Below are positions 1 through 8,855 of a stretch of DNA of 41,300 nt, piece after piece. The translations under genes were made by a program, and so were the position numbers. The DNA is from Clostridia bacterium (GTDB lineage Bacteria; Bacillota; Peptococcia; DRI-13; SV3-B141), in contig JAHDSB010000002.1 of NCBI GenBank assembly GCA_018433015.1, positions 1-41,300 on the forward strand, in the 5' to 3' direction. The notes under the pieces are model-generated. The model was not told the DNA's origin and ran no database searches. It worked only from the letters and a program-made list of their open reading frames with translations. Position 1 is the stretch's first letter; every line of letters starts with the position of its first letter.

Positions 1-81
1 AAAAAATTATCTAAAATAGTTATTTTTGTTTATGTACAAAACTATATTTTATTAAAAATCTTTATCAAAGGAATGAAATAA

Positions 82-1089
82 GTGAGTGAGCGAGGGAAAC
101 TTATTTTAGCATTAATATGCTTAATACTTATTTATGGAATGTGTTTTTATTATTGGTTTGATCCTTATAATTCTTTTTATACCAAGTATATTCCTATCTT
201 ATCGGCTCCAGAAGAAACTGAACTAAATTATAATAGTCAGGGTGATATAGAAGAAGAGTTACAAGAACACTTTATCAAAGGTGAAAGTTATCAAGTTGTT
301 AAATCCCAGGGGATTTTTAATGTCCTGATTCTGGGGATAGACAGGTGGGAAAAGGAGAAGTCTCGTGCTGATTTGATTATGGTGGCCAATGTAGATGTGA
401 ACCAGAAGAAAGTAAATATAGTTAGTATTCCCAGAGATACAAGAGTAAAGATAAAAGGTGTTGGTTATACCAAGATAAATCATTCCCATATATTAGGTGA
501 AATAAAAGGTGGTAATGAAGCTGGAACACAGGCTGTCTTTACAGCAGTTAGCAACTTATTGCAGTGTCCTATCAATTATTATGTAAAAGTTGATTTTGCG
601 GGTTTTGCACATTTTATCGATACAATTGGCGGTTTAGATCTTTATTTAGCAGAACCCATAGAGCTTACTTTTGATGATCAAACGATTCCGGCAGGAGAGC
701 AACACATCGATGGTGACTTGATTATAAAATTTGTGCGAGAACGCTTTTCCTTACCGAGGGGAGATTTTGCTAGGCAGGAAAACCATTTTATGGTGCTTAA
801 AGAACTGGCCCATAAAATATTAAGCAGGGATAAGATAGCTCAGTTTCCGGATTTACTGGAAAAAGTAAAAAAAGATGTGGTGGATACAAATTTTACAGAC
901 GGCGATGTCCTCAGTTTAGCGTGGATTTTTAAGGGAATAAAAAATGAAGATTTACAGTATACGCAATTACCGGGGAAATCAGACTATATTGTAGATCCTT
1001 TAGTAAAAGCAAACGTTTATTATTGGATTCCTGATTTAGAAAAGATTAAGGAAGTATCTGCCCAGATGTTAGCATGTGCTAATAATTAG
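82..1089 (+). CDS. LytR-CpsA-Psr (LCP) family polymer-wall ligase
   Basis: Predicted LCP-family phosphotransferase, 335 aa. Family members move an undecaprenyl-pyrophosphate-linked glycopolymer onto peptidoglycan outside the membrane. One N-terminal membrane segment lies near residues 6-27. The LCP domain starts near residue 80 with VLILGIDR, followed by the typical SRADLIMVANVD and VSIPRDTRV stretches, whose Arg/Asp residues bind the lipid pyrophosphate in characterised members. The start is GTG at 82, with an AAAGGA Shine-Dalgarno (SD) site about 9 bases upstream. It lies ahead of galU and the polysaccharide genes, so attachment of the locus polymer to the wall is its likely job. This role is inferred from family and position. 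Confidence 0.9.
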   Translation: MSERGKLILALICLILIYGMCFYYWFDPYNSFYTKYIPILSAPEETELNYNSQGDIEEELQEHFIKGESYQVVKSQGIFNVLILGIDRWEKEKSRADLIMVANVDVNQKKVNIVSIPRDTRVKIKGVGYTKINHSHILGEIKGGNEAGTQAVFTAVSNLLQCPINYYVKVDFAGFAHFIDTIGGLDLYLAEPIELTFDDQTIPAGEQHIDGDLIIKFVRERFSLPRGDFARQENHFMVLKELAHKILSRDKIAQFPDLLEKVKKDVVDTNFTDGDVLSLAWIFKGIKNEDLQYTQLPGKSDYIVDPLVKANVYYWIPDLEKIKEVSAQMLACANN

Positions 1090-1185
1090 CGGCAAGTTAT
1101 AATTGTTGTAATAATTTAACAATTAAATCAATACAATAAAAGACATAAAAAAATTGTAACCATAAGTAGGAGAAGGGAGGTTTAT

Positions 1186-2091
1186 ATGAAGGTAAAAAAG
1201 GCCGTTATTCCCGCCGCCGGTTTAGGAACGAGATTCTTACCTGCCACTAAAGCTCAGCCTAAGGAGATGTTGCCCATTGTCGATAAGCCTACCATTCAAT
1301 ATATAGTGGAAGAAGCGGTTCAAGCCGGCATTGAAGACATAATTATTATTACAGGCCGGGGTAAAACAGCTATTGAAGATCATTTTGATAAATCATACGA
1401 ATTAGAATCAATGCTTGATGCTAAAGGAAAACAAGATTTGTTAAATCAGATTGAATATATTTCTGATCTTGCTTCAATTCATTTTGTACGCCAGAAAGAA
1501 GCCAAGGGACTTGGTCATGCCGTCTGGTGTGCTAGAAAATTTGTGGGGAACGAGCCCTTCGCTGTAATGCTTGGTGATGATGTAGTTGTGGCAGATAAAC
1601 CTTGCATAAAGCAGTTAATGGAAGTTTATGAGGAATTTCACTCCCCTGTTATTGGCGTGAGACAAGTAAATCGGGAAGATGTTAATAAATATGGCATAGT
1701 CATAAAGGAAGACATGATTGGACACGACTTGTTTAAAATAGGTGGTATGTTAGAGAAACCTTCCCCCGATAAAGCTCCTTCCAATTTAGCCATTGTAGGC
1801 AGATATATTCTTACCCCGGTAATATTTGATGTATTAGCTAATTTATCATGTGGTGTGGGAGGAGAAATTCAATTAACAGATGCCCTTTCTTATTTAGCTC
1901 CTGATTTACCTCTGATAGGTTTTGTTTTTTCGGGTCTGCGCTATGATATTGGGGATAAATTGGGATACATTAAGGCTATTGTAGAATTTGCCCTAAGACG
2001 AGAAGAGCTTAGGGAAGACATGAAAATATATTTACAAGGATTGGCTTCAGAGCTGGAAGAAAAACAAACTACTTTAAAAATATGTAAATAA
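1186..2091 (+). CDS. galU: UTP-glucose-1-phosphate uridylyltransferase
   Basis: Makes UDP-glucose from UTP and glucose-1-phosphate in the cytoplasm, supplying sugar donor for the polymer encoded downstream. The protein is 301 aa, the usual GalU/GtaB length. It opens with the nucleotidyltransferase signature AAGLGTRFLPATKAQPKEM (residues about 10-28), then PIVDKPTIQYIVEEA. The sugar-binding motifs MLGDDVV and GGMLEKP also fit. An AGGGAGG SD precedes ATG 1186. It sits between the LCP gene and the Wzc-type kinase gene, consistent with an exopolysaccharide operon. It resembles GalU more than RmlA, and a genuine RmlA is encoded separately at 14834. Confidence 0.95.
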   Translation: MKVKKAVIPAAGLGTRFLPATKAQPKEMLPIVDKPTIQYIVEEAVQAGIEDIIIITGRGKTAIEDHFDKSYELESMLDAKGKQDLLNQIEYISDLASIHFVRQKEAKGLGHAVWCARKFVGNEPFAVMLGDDVVVADKPCIKQLMEVYEEFHSPVIGVRQVNREDVNKYGIVIKEDMIGHDLFKIGGMLEKPSPDKAPSNLAIVGRYILTPVIFDVLANLSCGVGGEIQLTDALSYLAPDLPLIGFVFSGLRYDIGDKLGYIKAIVEFALRREELREDMKIYLQGLASELEEKQTTLKICK

Positions 2092-2159
2092 TGTGCTTTA
2101 AGCTCCCTAACAATACTGTGATACATGGCTATTTCTAATAGAAATCATGGGGGGAAAGT

Positions 2160-3797
2160 ATGAAAAGAAATATTAGTAGGACTAGATATTATGGGGAAAT
2201 TGATTTACAAGAATTAATTAATATTTTTATTAGTCGGAAGAGATTTATAATTTTTGTTACTTTTTCATTCATACTTTTAGCAGCAATTATATCTTTTTAT
2301 CTTTTATTACCGGTATATGAAAGTCAAACTTCTTTGTTGGTTCTATATGGAGATACAAAGAGGGATACTACAGGATACGAAGCTGGAGACTTAAAATCCA
2401 TAATAACTAACATATCTAAGTTACCTGATTTAACTATCAATACATATGTACAACAAATAAAAGACCCTGTACTTCTAAGTCAAGTGATTGCTAAATTAGA
2501 TTTAACAAAACAGGGCTATACAATTGAAAAATTAAGGGACAAAATTGAAGTCCAGGCTATAAAAGATACTAATATTATAGAAATAAAAGTTAGAGATACA
2601 AATCCAGATTTAGCTGTTAACATTGCAAAAAATATTAGCAATCTTTTATTAGCTTCCATTTCTAGAAGTACTGAGGAAAAAATGAATAAAGTAGTAACCT
2701 TTTTAAGTGAACAAGTAGATTCAATAAGCACAGAATTAGAAGCAGAAAGAGCTAGATTAGCTACTTTACAAGGCTTGTCAAACAGAGTCAGCCAGGCCCA
2801 AGATGTTTCCCGGAAAGTAGCTGAATTGGAGAAAATGCAGTCTCTATTATTAGAAAAAATTATAGAAGCCGAGATAGCTAAGTCTGTAAATCTAGGGGAT
2901 AAAAGTTTTCAGATAATTTCACCCACCATACTCTTAGAAAAGCCTGTAAAACCAAACAAAGCTTTAAATATTGGCTTAGCTGGTTTAGCAGGATTATTAG
3001 CTTCTTTTGCTGTAGTTGTTGTGCAAAATAGTACTAATAAAAAGATAAAAACAAAGGAAGACGTAGAGAAATATTTACAGTACCCAATTTTGGGGGTTAT
3101 ACCTAAATTTAAAAATAAACGGGGAAAAGATAAGTTGCCGATAAGTTGTTCCTGGCCAAAATCTGTGGAGGCAGAAGCATTTAGAATTCTACGTACAAAT
3201 TTACAGTTTATATCCTCTGCAAAAGCTATAAAATCTTTAGTAATGACAAGCACAGCTTCAGGTGAAGGAAAAAGTACTATGATAGCTAACATTGGGGTTA
3301 TTTTAGCTAGAGCGGGGGAAAATGTTTTAATTGTTGACTCTGATTTAAGATCGCCAGTGCAACATAAAATATTTTCTTTAAATAACGAAAGGGGGTTATC
3401 AAATATTTTGGCAGAAAACTTACCTCCTTGGTTATATATTAATGAAACAAATATACCGGGTGTTCATTTGTTACCTGCAGGTCCCATATCGCCTAATCCC
3501 GCAGAATTACTGGCCGCAGAAGGAATGAACAGCTTAATTGAAAGTTTGACACAACATTTTGATTATGTGCTTTTTGATTCACCCCCTATTTTAGCAGTTA
3601 CTGACGCCGTGTTACTTTCTGCTAAGGTGGATGGAGTATGTATAGTTATTAAAGCTGGAATTACAAGAGTTGACAAAGTTAAAGAAGGTTTTGATAACTT
3701 AAAATGCGCCAAAGCTCAGATCCTTGGTGTAGTTTTAAATAGTGTAGAGAGAGGTAAAAGTGACTATTATTATTATGATTATTATGGAGGTCATTAA
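2160..3797 (+). CDS. Wzc-type chain-length determinant / BY-kinase (tyrosine autokinase)
   Basis: Single-chain fusion of a Wzz-type co-polymerase and a bacterial tyrosine kinase, which controls polysaccharide length and export. Of 545 aa, residues about 29-50 form the first membrane helix. A periplasmic Wzz region with coiled-coil character follows, and the second helix is near 270-290. The kinase has Walker A ASGEGKST (about 366-373), Walker A' VLIVDSDLRSP and Walker B YVLFDSPP. A terminal tyrosine cluster (Y536-539 and Y541-542) is the usual autophosphorylation tail. In many Firmicutes the two halves are separate (CpsC/CpsD); here they are fused. Its TAA stop overlaps the next ATG by one base. 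The PHP-phosphatase domain encoded at 10957 is the likely antagonist. Confidence 0.93.
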   Translation: MKRNISRTRYYGEIDLQELINIFISRKRFIIFVTFSFILLAAIISFYLLLPVYESQTSLLVLYGDTKRDTTGYEAGDLKSIITNISKLPDLTINTYVQQIKDPVLLSQVIAKLDLTKQGYTIEKLRDKIEVQAIKDTNIIEIKVRDTNPDLAVNIAKNISNLLLASISRSTEEKMNKVVTFLSEQVDSISTELEAERARLATLQGLSNRVSQAQDVSRKVAELEKMQSLLLEKIIEAEIAKSVNLGDKSFQIISPTILLEKPVKPNKALNIGLAGLAGLLASFAVVVVQNSTNKKIKTKEDVEKYLQYPILGVIPKFKNKRGKDKLPISCSWPKSVEAEAFRILRTNLQFISSAKAIKSLVMTSTASGEGKSTMIANIGVILARAGENVLIVDSDLRSPVQHKIFSLNNERGLSNILAENLPPWLYINETNIPGVHLLPAGPISPNPAELLAAEGMNSLIESLTQHFDYVLFDSPPILAVTDAVLLSAKVDGVCIVIKAGITRVDKVKEGFDNLKCAKAQILGVVLNSVERGKSDYYYYDYYGGH

Positions 3798-5128
3798 TGA
3801 AAAGACCTTTCATCTACTTACTAGTTTTAATCATAGGATTTGAAGGCTTAATTTATAAAGTATTTCCTGTGGCAATATCAGTTTTTATAAAGTATGGTTC
3901 GGAAGTACTGATTTATATTTTGACAATCTACTATGTTATAAAATCTGTACTTAAACATAAAAAATGGATTATTTCTCCTATTGATGGGCCTTTAATAATG
4001 CTTATTATAGTTTCCATCTTTTCAGCGCTTATTAATAATGTAAGTTTTCTAAGTACTGTTTTTGCTTTGAGAATTTATTTGCGATTTGTTTGTGTGTTTT
4101 ATCTTATTTTTTTAATGAAGATAAATAATGAATTTTCCCATAAGATAATACATTTATTAATAACTATTGCAGTTATTCAAGCTAGCTTTGGCTTATTTCA
4201 ATTGCTAGGTGGCGATAGTGTTAAGCAGTGGTTTGTTGTAAAGGGTAAAAGTTTGGATATAGGCATTGTGAATGTTGATTTAGAAACAGCCAGTATGGCC
4301 AGTTTAGGTTTATTTGGTTCTATGATACATTACAATATCTATGGCATTTTCCTCACAATATTTTATAGTTTTTGTTTAGCTAGTCTACTTTATAGTAAGA
4401 AAAATTTACTAAACATAGTAATAACACTTATTTTATGTTTAGTAATAATGTTATCCGGTTCAAGATCTTCTACTATGGCTATGTTACTAGGAAGTATAGT
4501 GATATTAGTATTTTTTAAGAATAAAAACCCTCAAAAATATTTAATCCTTGTACTGATTCTTCTTTTAATACCCCTTTCGCTTTTACTAAGCAATGGTAAT
4601 GATAGTTTTACGCGGTCTGTAGAAGCTATACAAAATTCTAATATATTGGCTCCTACAATAAATAATAATTTTAGACTTTACCTAATCTATGAAGTTGTTA
4701 AAGAAACATCTAAAGACCATTTATTTTTGGGGTTTGGTCCTGGCATGTTTGCTGATCAGTATGCAATATCTAGAGGATTCGACATCATTTTTACAGTGCT
4801 TAATATTCCCCATGATGTGATTTGTGCTACTAGTGATGTAGAGTGGGCTAAAATCTATGGTCAAATTGGCTTGTTAGGTATCATTTCTTGGAGTTATCTA
4901 TTTTTAAATCTGTTTAGATGGATAATAAACATAATAACTAGCGATTATGCTACAGAGAAACTCTTGATGCTTGCAACTGGATGTCTAGGAATGGTGGTTA
5001 TTGTTGTTGTATCGGGATTTTTTATACCGGTTTTAGAAGTAAAACAAACAGCGCTTATGTTTTGGTTATTGCTAGGACTATTATTTCAGAAGGATTTTAA
5101 TGAAAGAAAAAGTTTAGATAAGATTTAG
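3797..5128 (+). CDS. O-antigen ligase / Wzy-type polysaccharide polymerase
   Basis: Very hydrophobic 443-aa protein with roughly ten or more membrane segments. It contains the Wzy_C-type segment MLSGSRSSTMAMLLGS followed by a larger loop with FLGFGPGMFADQY, typical of the O-antigen ligase/polymerase superfamily. It is expected to polymerise lipid-linked repeat units at the outer face of the membrane. Its ATG overlaps the stop of the Wzc-type gene by one base, so translation is probably coupled. The family does not separate polymerases from ligases by sequence alone; the surrounding Wzc and flippase genes favour polymerase. Confidence 0.85.
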   Translation: MKRPFIYLLVLIIGFEGLIYKVFPVAISVFIKYGSEVLIYILTIYYVIKSVLKHKKWIISPIDGPLIMLIIVSIFSALINNVSFLSTVFALRIYLRFVCVFYLIFLMKINNEFSHKIIHLLITIAVIQASFGLFQLLGGDSVKQWFVVKGKSLDIGIVNVDLETASMASLGLFGSMIHYNIYGIFLTIFYSFCLASLLYSKKNLLNIVITLILCLVIMLSGSRSSTMAMLLGSIVILVFFKNKNPQKYLILVLILLLIPLSLLLSNGNDSFTRSVEAIQNSNILAPTINNNFRLYLIYEVVKETSKDHLFLGFGPGMFADQYAISRGFDIIFTVLNIPHDVICATSDVEWAKIYGQIGLLGIISWSYLFLNLFRWIINIITSDYATEKLLMLATGCLGMVVIVVVSGFFIPVLEVKQTALMFWLLLGLLFQKDFNERKSLDKI

Positions 5129-5226
5129 CAATAAAGTTAAAGAAGGTGTAACTTCTTATGTCATTAGCCTAGAATTTATTAAAACAAGTCTTGTATTCTT
5201 GCTAGAGCTAAAAAGGAGAAAAACCC

Positions 5227-6471
5227 ATGAATATAAAGAAAATCTTAAATGTTAATAAATTTTATTATTTGAAGGGTGGAAGTGAGAGGTATTATTTCAC
5301 CCAAAGTGAGTTGTTATCAAAGAATGGATTTGAAGTTATCCCCTTTGCCATGAAGGATTCTCGGAATATGGACACACCATATGCCCGATATTTTGTTTCC
5401 AATATCGACTATTACACAGCAAATTATTTAGAAAAGCTAAAATATGCCTGGAAAATTATTTATTCTCGAGAAGCATATAAAAAAATAGATGAGCTTATAA
5501 AAGTGACAGAACCGGATATAGCTCATTTACATTTATTTCAGCACCAATTGTCGCCGTCCATATTATTCAGCCTAAAAAAACATAAGATACCTGTTGTCTA
5601 TACGGTACATGACTTAAAACCCATGTGTGCCAACTACCTAATGTTGAACAAAAATAGCGTATGCGAGGATTGCAAGCAGAAAAAATATTATAAGTGTTTA
5701 TGCAATTCATGTGTTAAAAATTCTCGTAGCGGTAGTTTAGTAAATACCTTGGAAATGTACATCCATAATTTCTGGAAGGTTTATGAATATATTGATGTAT
5801 TTATAACACCCAGTACATTTTTACGAGATAAGATGATAGAATTTGGTTTTAAAAAAGAAAAAATTGTGATTATTCCTCATTTCCTCTGTTATGAGAAAAT
5901 TACACCAGATTATTCACCTGCTGGTTATATCTTATATTTTGGCAGATTATCAAAGGAAAAAGGTTTGTACACTTTAATTAAGGCTATGGAGGTAAATTCT
6001 CATATTACGTTAAAAATAGCCGGTGAAGGTGCATTGAGGAAGGAGTTAGAAGGCTATGTTAGACAGAGAAAACTACATAATATTGAGTTTATAGGTTTTA
6101 AAGAAGGTACAGAACTGGCGAATGTTATCAAGAACTCAGCTTTTGTCGTGTGTCCTTCGGAATGTTATGAAACATTTGGTTTTACAATTCTCGAAGCCAT
6201 GGCATACGGAAAGCCCGTTATAGCTGCTAATATAGGAGCATACAGCGAATTATTGGAGAATGGTAAAAATGGGTTTTTATTTCCAAGTGGCCATTATGAG
6301 GATCTGGCAGAAAAAATTGATTATTTGTGGAGTAAACCTAAACTGACTATTGAGCTAGGTAAGTATGCCAGAAAGAGCTTAGATGGTTTTCATCCTAAGG
6401 TACACTTACAAAAATTATTAAAAGCATATGAAACATGTCTTTCTAGCAAGGAGAGTAGTTATAGTGCCTGA
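5227..6471 (+). CDS. Glycosyltransferase family 4
   Basis: GT-B fold glycosyltransferase of 414 aa. The N-terminal acceptor half includes the glycine-rich KGGSERYYF segment. The C-terminal donor half has the GT4 motif ECYETFGFTILEAMAYGKPVIA, with the E-x7-E glutamates. A cysteine-rich insert near residues 130-165 (CANY, CEDCKQ, CLCNSC) is seen in a subgroup of GT4 enzymes and may bind zinc. It should add one sugar to the undecaprenyl-linked repeat unit at the cytoplasmic membrane face; donor and linkage cannot be read from the sequence. ATG 5227 follows an AAAAGGAG SD. Confidence 0.9.
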   Translation: MNIKKILNVNKFYYLKGGSERYYFTQSELLSKNGFEVIPFAMKDSRNMDTPYARYFVSNIDYYTANYLEKLKYAWKIIYSREAYKKIDELIKVTEPDIAHLHLFQHQLSPSILFSLKKHKIPVVYTVHDLKPMCANYLMLNKNSVCEDCKQKKYYKCLCNSCVKNSRSGSLVNTLEMYIHNFWKVYEYIDVFITPSTFLRDKMIEFGFKKEKIVIIPHFLCYEKITPDYSPAGYILYFGRLSKEKGLYTLIKAMEVNSHITLKIAGEGALRKELEGYVRQRKLHNIEFIGFKEGTELANVIKNSAFVVCPSECYETFGFTILEAMAYGKPVIAANIGAYSELLENGKNGFLFPSGHYEDLAEKIDYLWSKPKLTIELGKYARKSLDGFHPKVHLQKLLKAYETCLSSKESSYSA

Positions 6472-6542
6472 ATTTAGGGGAAAGCTGGGGGGAGAAGTCA
6501 ATTTATAAATACTTATATCAAATACTAAGAAAAAACTATAAA

Positions 6543-7793
6543 TTGCTTAAAAGCTCCTGCCAAAAAAATACTTCGCATATAGAGAGAATGTCAATTTCTC
6601 TAGGAAACGAAATTATCTTAGAAGATAGAAATGAACAAGGTTACTATAATCCGGTAGTGCAGGATTATAAAGACCTTACTATGGGAAGCCGGTTGCTTAT
6701 TATTGCTCCTCATCCTGATGATGAAACTTTAGCTTGTGCAGGACTGATATTACAAGCGGTTCGGGAAGGCAAAGAGGTCAGAGTTGTTTTTATTACAAAT
6801 GGTGATGGCTTCAGTAAGGCAGTGACTAAAAACTATGGTATCAGGAACCCGCAACCTCAAGATTACTTGCACCTCGGTTATGACCGACATCAGGAAGCTT
6901 TATCTGCGGCAAGACTCTTAGGCCTTGCCTCCGAGGATTTACTTTTTCTGGGTTATCCAGATGGCGGAATAATGGATTTATGGGAAAAAAATTGGGATTA
7001 TGCTCAGCCAAAATTAGCTTTAAATGGTCATATTTGCTCACCTTATTCCTTTAGCTATGAAGGCAATGCCTTACATTGTGGAGCTAATTTAGTGAAGAAT
7101 CTTATAGATATTTTAACTGAATTTTATCCCACAGATATTTTCTATCCTCATGAGGATGATGAACATCAGGACCACAAAGCTACTAATGCTTTTGTCCAGT
7201 ATACTCTTACATTGCAAGGTTATGCAGGACGAGAATGGGCATATATAGTTCACAAATATGTACAGCAGATGGATTTATATCATGTACCTTTAACTCCAGA
7301 GGAAACAAAACAAAAATGTAGCGCAATAAGAGAATATCATAGTCAGTGGAAAGTAGCTGAGGATTTTATGAGTTCTTTTTTTTACAAAAAAGAATATTTA
7401 GGGCCAAAGAATAAGATCTATTTGACTTATGGGAACAAGTACCATCCCTCGAGTTTTCCGGAATTAAGGATTATTATTCAAACAAAAAATAAGATTGATA
7501 CTGAAAAAGTATATACTTTGCAGATACGATGTTTTTATGAAAAAACAGTTGGAAGATTAGATTTACTAGTACATAGAGGTAAAATATATACAAAAAAACA
7601 TGCCTACAACAGGTGGGAGATAGCTGCTTCTGCCCTAGCTTTGAAAATCCAGGAGAATCAAGTAGGTATTAGTTTACCATTTTCAACAATAAAAGGTGTT
7701 AAAGCCCTACTTATAAATGGCGAAGTGTTAAGTGGGGATAAAATATTGGATAAAAGTACTTACAAATTAGTTATGTTAACGAAATTAACATAA
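6543..7793 (+). CDS. PIG-L family deacetylase (GlcNAc deacetylase-like), start uncertain
   Basis: PIG-L/LmbE-type zinc-dependent deacetylase. The metal motif APHPDDETL lies near residues 54-62 and the second histidine set YPHEDDEHQDHKA near 198-210. Family members remove N-acetyl groups from GlcNAc-linked substrates. A C-terminal extension of about 150 residues is not recognised. Start choice is difficult: TTG 6543 and ATG 6588 lack good ribosome sites, while the frame stays open back to 6465. The only strong SD (GGGGGGAG, 6487-6494) sits 6 bases before an ATT codon at 6501. Its place between a GT4 and an APH-like kinase suggests tailoring of the polysaccharide repeat unit. Confidence 0.85.
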   Translation: MLKSSCQKNTSHIERMSISLGNEIILEDRNEQGYYNPVVQDYKDLTMGSRLLIIAPHPDDETLACAGLILQAVREGKEVRVVFITNGDGFSKAVTKNYGIRNPQPQDYLHLGYDRHQEALSAARLLGLASEDLLFLGYPDGGIMDLWEKNWDYAQPKLALNGHICSPYSFSYEGNALHCGANLVKNLIDILTEFYPTDIFYPHEDDEHQDHKATNAFVQYTLTLQGYAGREWAYIVHKYVQQMDLYHVPLTPEETKQKCSAIREYHSQWKVAEDFMSSFFYKKEYLGPKNKIYLTYGNKYHPSSFPELRIIIQTKNKIDTEKVYTLQIRCFYEKTVGRLDLLVHRGKIYTKKHAYNRWEIAASALALKIQENQVGISLPFSTIKGVKALLINGEVLSGDKILDKSTYKLVMLTKLT

Positions 7794-7808
7794 ACGATGG
7801 TGATAGTG

Positions 7809-8840
7809 ATGAACCTTGATTTATCTTTTTTTTATCCAAACGGTACCACGGTATATGTGCTACCATCTCTTGCTAAACCACGTTTGGTCATACCAAAAAC
7901 TACCTTGGGCTGGAGATGGAAATATAGTGACTTATATCATGCATTTCGGTGGCAGGGGCGGGTTTATCGGCAATATATTAGAGCTGTGAGTCTATTGGGT
8001 ATGGGAAAATATCAAGTGGTATCTGATGATTATTGTCCTCTTGTGGACTTTATTAAGGATGTAATGCCCCAAGCATCTATTTCGGTAGTTAAAGTAGGGC
8101 CCATGGTACCGACCCAAAAAGCAACGGCACAACTGGTTAATAAAAAGGGTGAAATTGTTGGTTACTTAAAATATGGAATAAAGTCAGCTGCGCAAAAAAG
8201 AATAAAATGGGAACATCACGTTCTTTCTCAATTACCTTCCGACCTAGGACCTGAACCTCTCAAAATAGAGCAGGTAGGTGAGGGTACAGCCCTCCTACTT
8301 TCACCCCTGCCGGGGAAATGTATCAGAGCATCTTCTTGGCCTCCCTCTGGTTTGAGCTGGCATTTGCAAAGAATGATACTTCCTCGTTCTTACTCTATTG
8401 ATAAGCATCCTTATATTTGTATTTTGAAAAGTAAGGCACAGCTGGATATTAATCCTTGGCTAAAGAAGTTAGCAAATAATTTATGGCCTGTTAGTATTCA
8501 ACATGGTGACCTTACTCCCTGGAATGTGTTACGAACAAATCAAGGAGTTTATTATCTAATAGATTGGGAATATGGTGTTTTAGAGGGGTTCCCTTATATG
8601 GATAGCATTTATTATATGATGGCAGTAGCCTTTTGGATTCAGCGACATAGTCCTGCTAGAGCCTTTGAGGATATAAAAGTTTTTCTTACTAAAGAGAAGC
8701 AACTTAAACAGGAAGAAGCTGAAGCAATCATATGCCTTACTGCCTATCATTGTTATATCCAGGATGAGGAAGATGGTATATTGTTAGATGCACCTATCCA
8801 GCAATGGCGTCAGTGCATTTGGAGTATAAAACAGCTATAA
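7809..8840 (+). CDS. APH/choline-kinase-fold phosphotransferase
   Basis: Protein-kinase-like fold small-molecule phosphotransferase, 343 aa from this start. The catalytic loop HGDLTPWNVL (near residue 230, HxDxxxxN) and the metal-binding IDWEYG segment are both present, so it should be active. The substrate is unknown: aminoglycoside, choline, sugar or an amino-sugar of the repeat unit are all possible. An earlier in-frame ATG at 7797 lacks an SD; ATG 7809 has GGTGA at 7799-7803, five bases upstream. It lies in a polysaccharide operon directly after a deacetylase, so modification of a glycan is more likely than drug resistance (inference). Confidence 0.78.
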   Translation: MNLDLSFFYPNGTTVYVLPSLAKPRLVIPKTTLGWRWKYSDLYHAFRWQGRVYRQYIRAVSLLGMGKYQVVSDDYCPLVDFIKDVMPQASISVVKVGPMVPTQKATAQLVNKKGEIVGYLKYGIKSAAQKRIKWEHHVLSQLPSDLGPEPLKIEQVGEGTALLLSPLPGKCIRASSWPPSGLSWHLQRMILPRSYSIDKHPYICILKSKAQLDINPWLKKLANNLWPVSIQHGDLTPWNVLRTNQGVYYLIDWEYGVLEGFPYMDSIYYMMAVAFWIQRHSPARAFEDIKVFLTKEKQLKQEEAEAIICLTAYHCYIQDEEDGILLDAPIQQWRQCIWSIKQL

Positions 8841-8855
8841 GGGAGGAAATAACTG

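Noticed and set aside
1100-1125. TAATTGTT/AACAATTA inverted repeat after the LCP gene
   Set aside because: An 8-bp AT-only stem without a T-tail; expected by chance in AT-rich spacer DNA.
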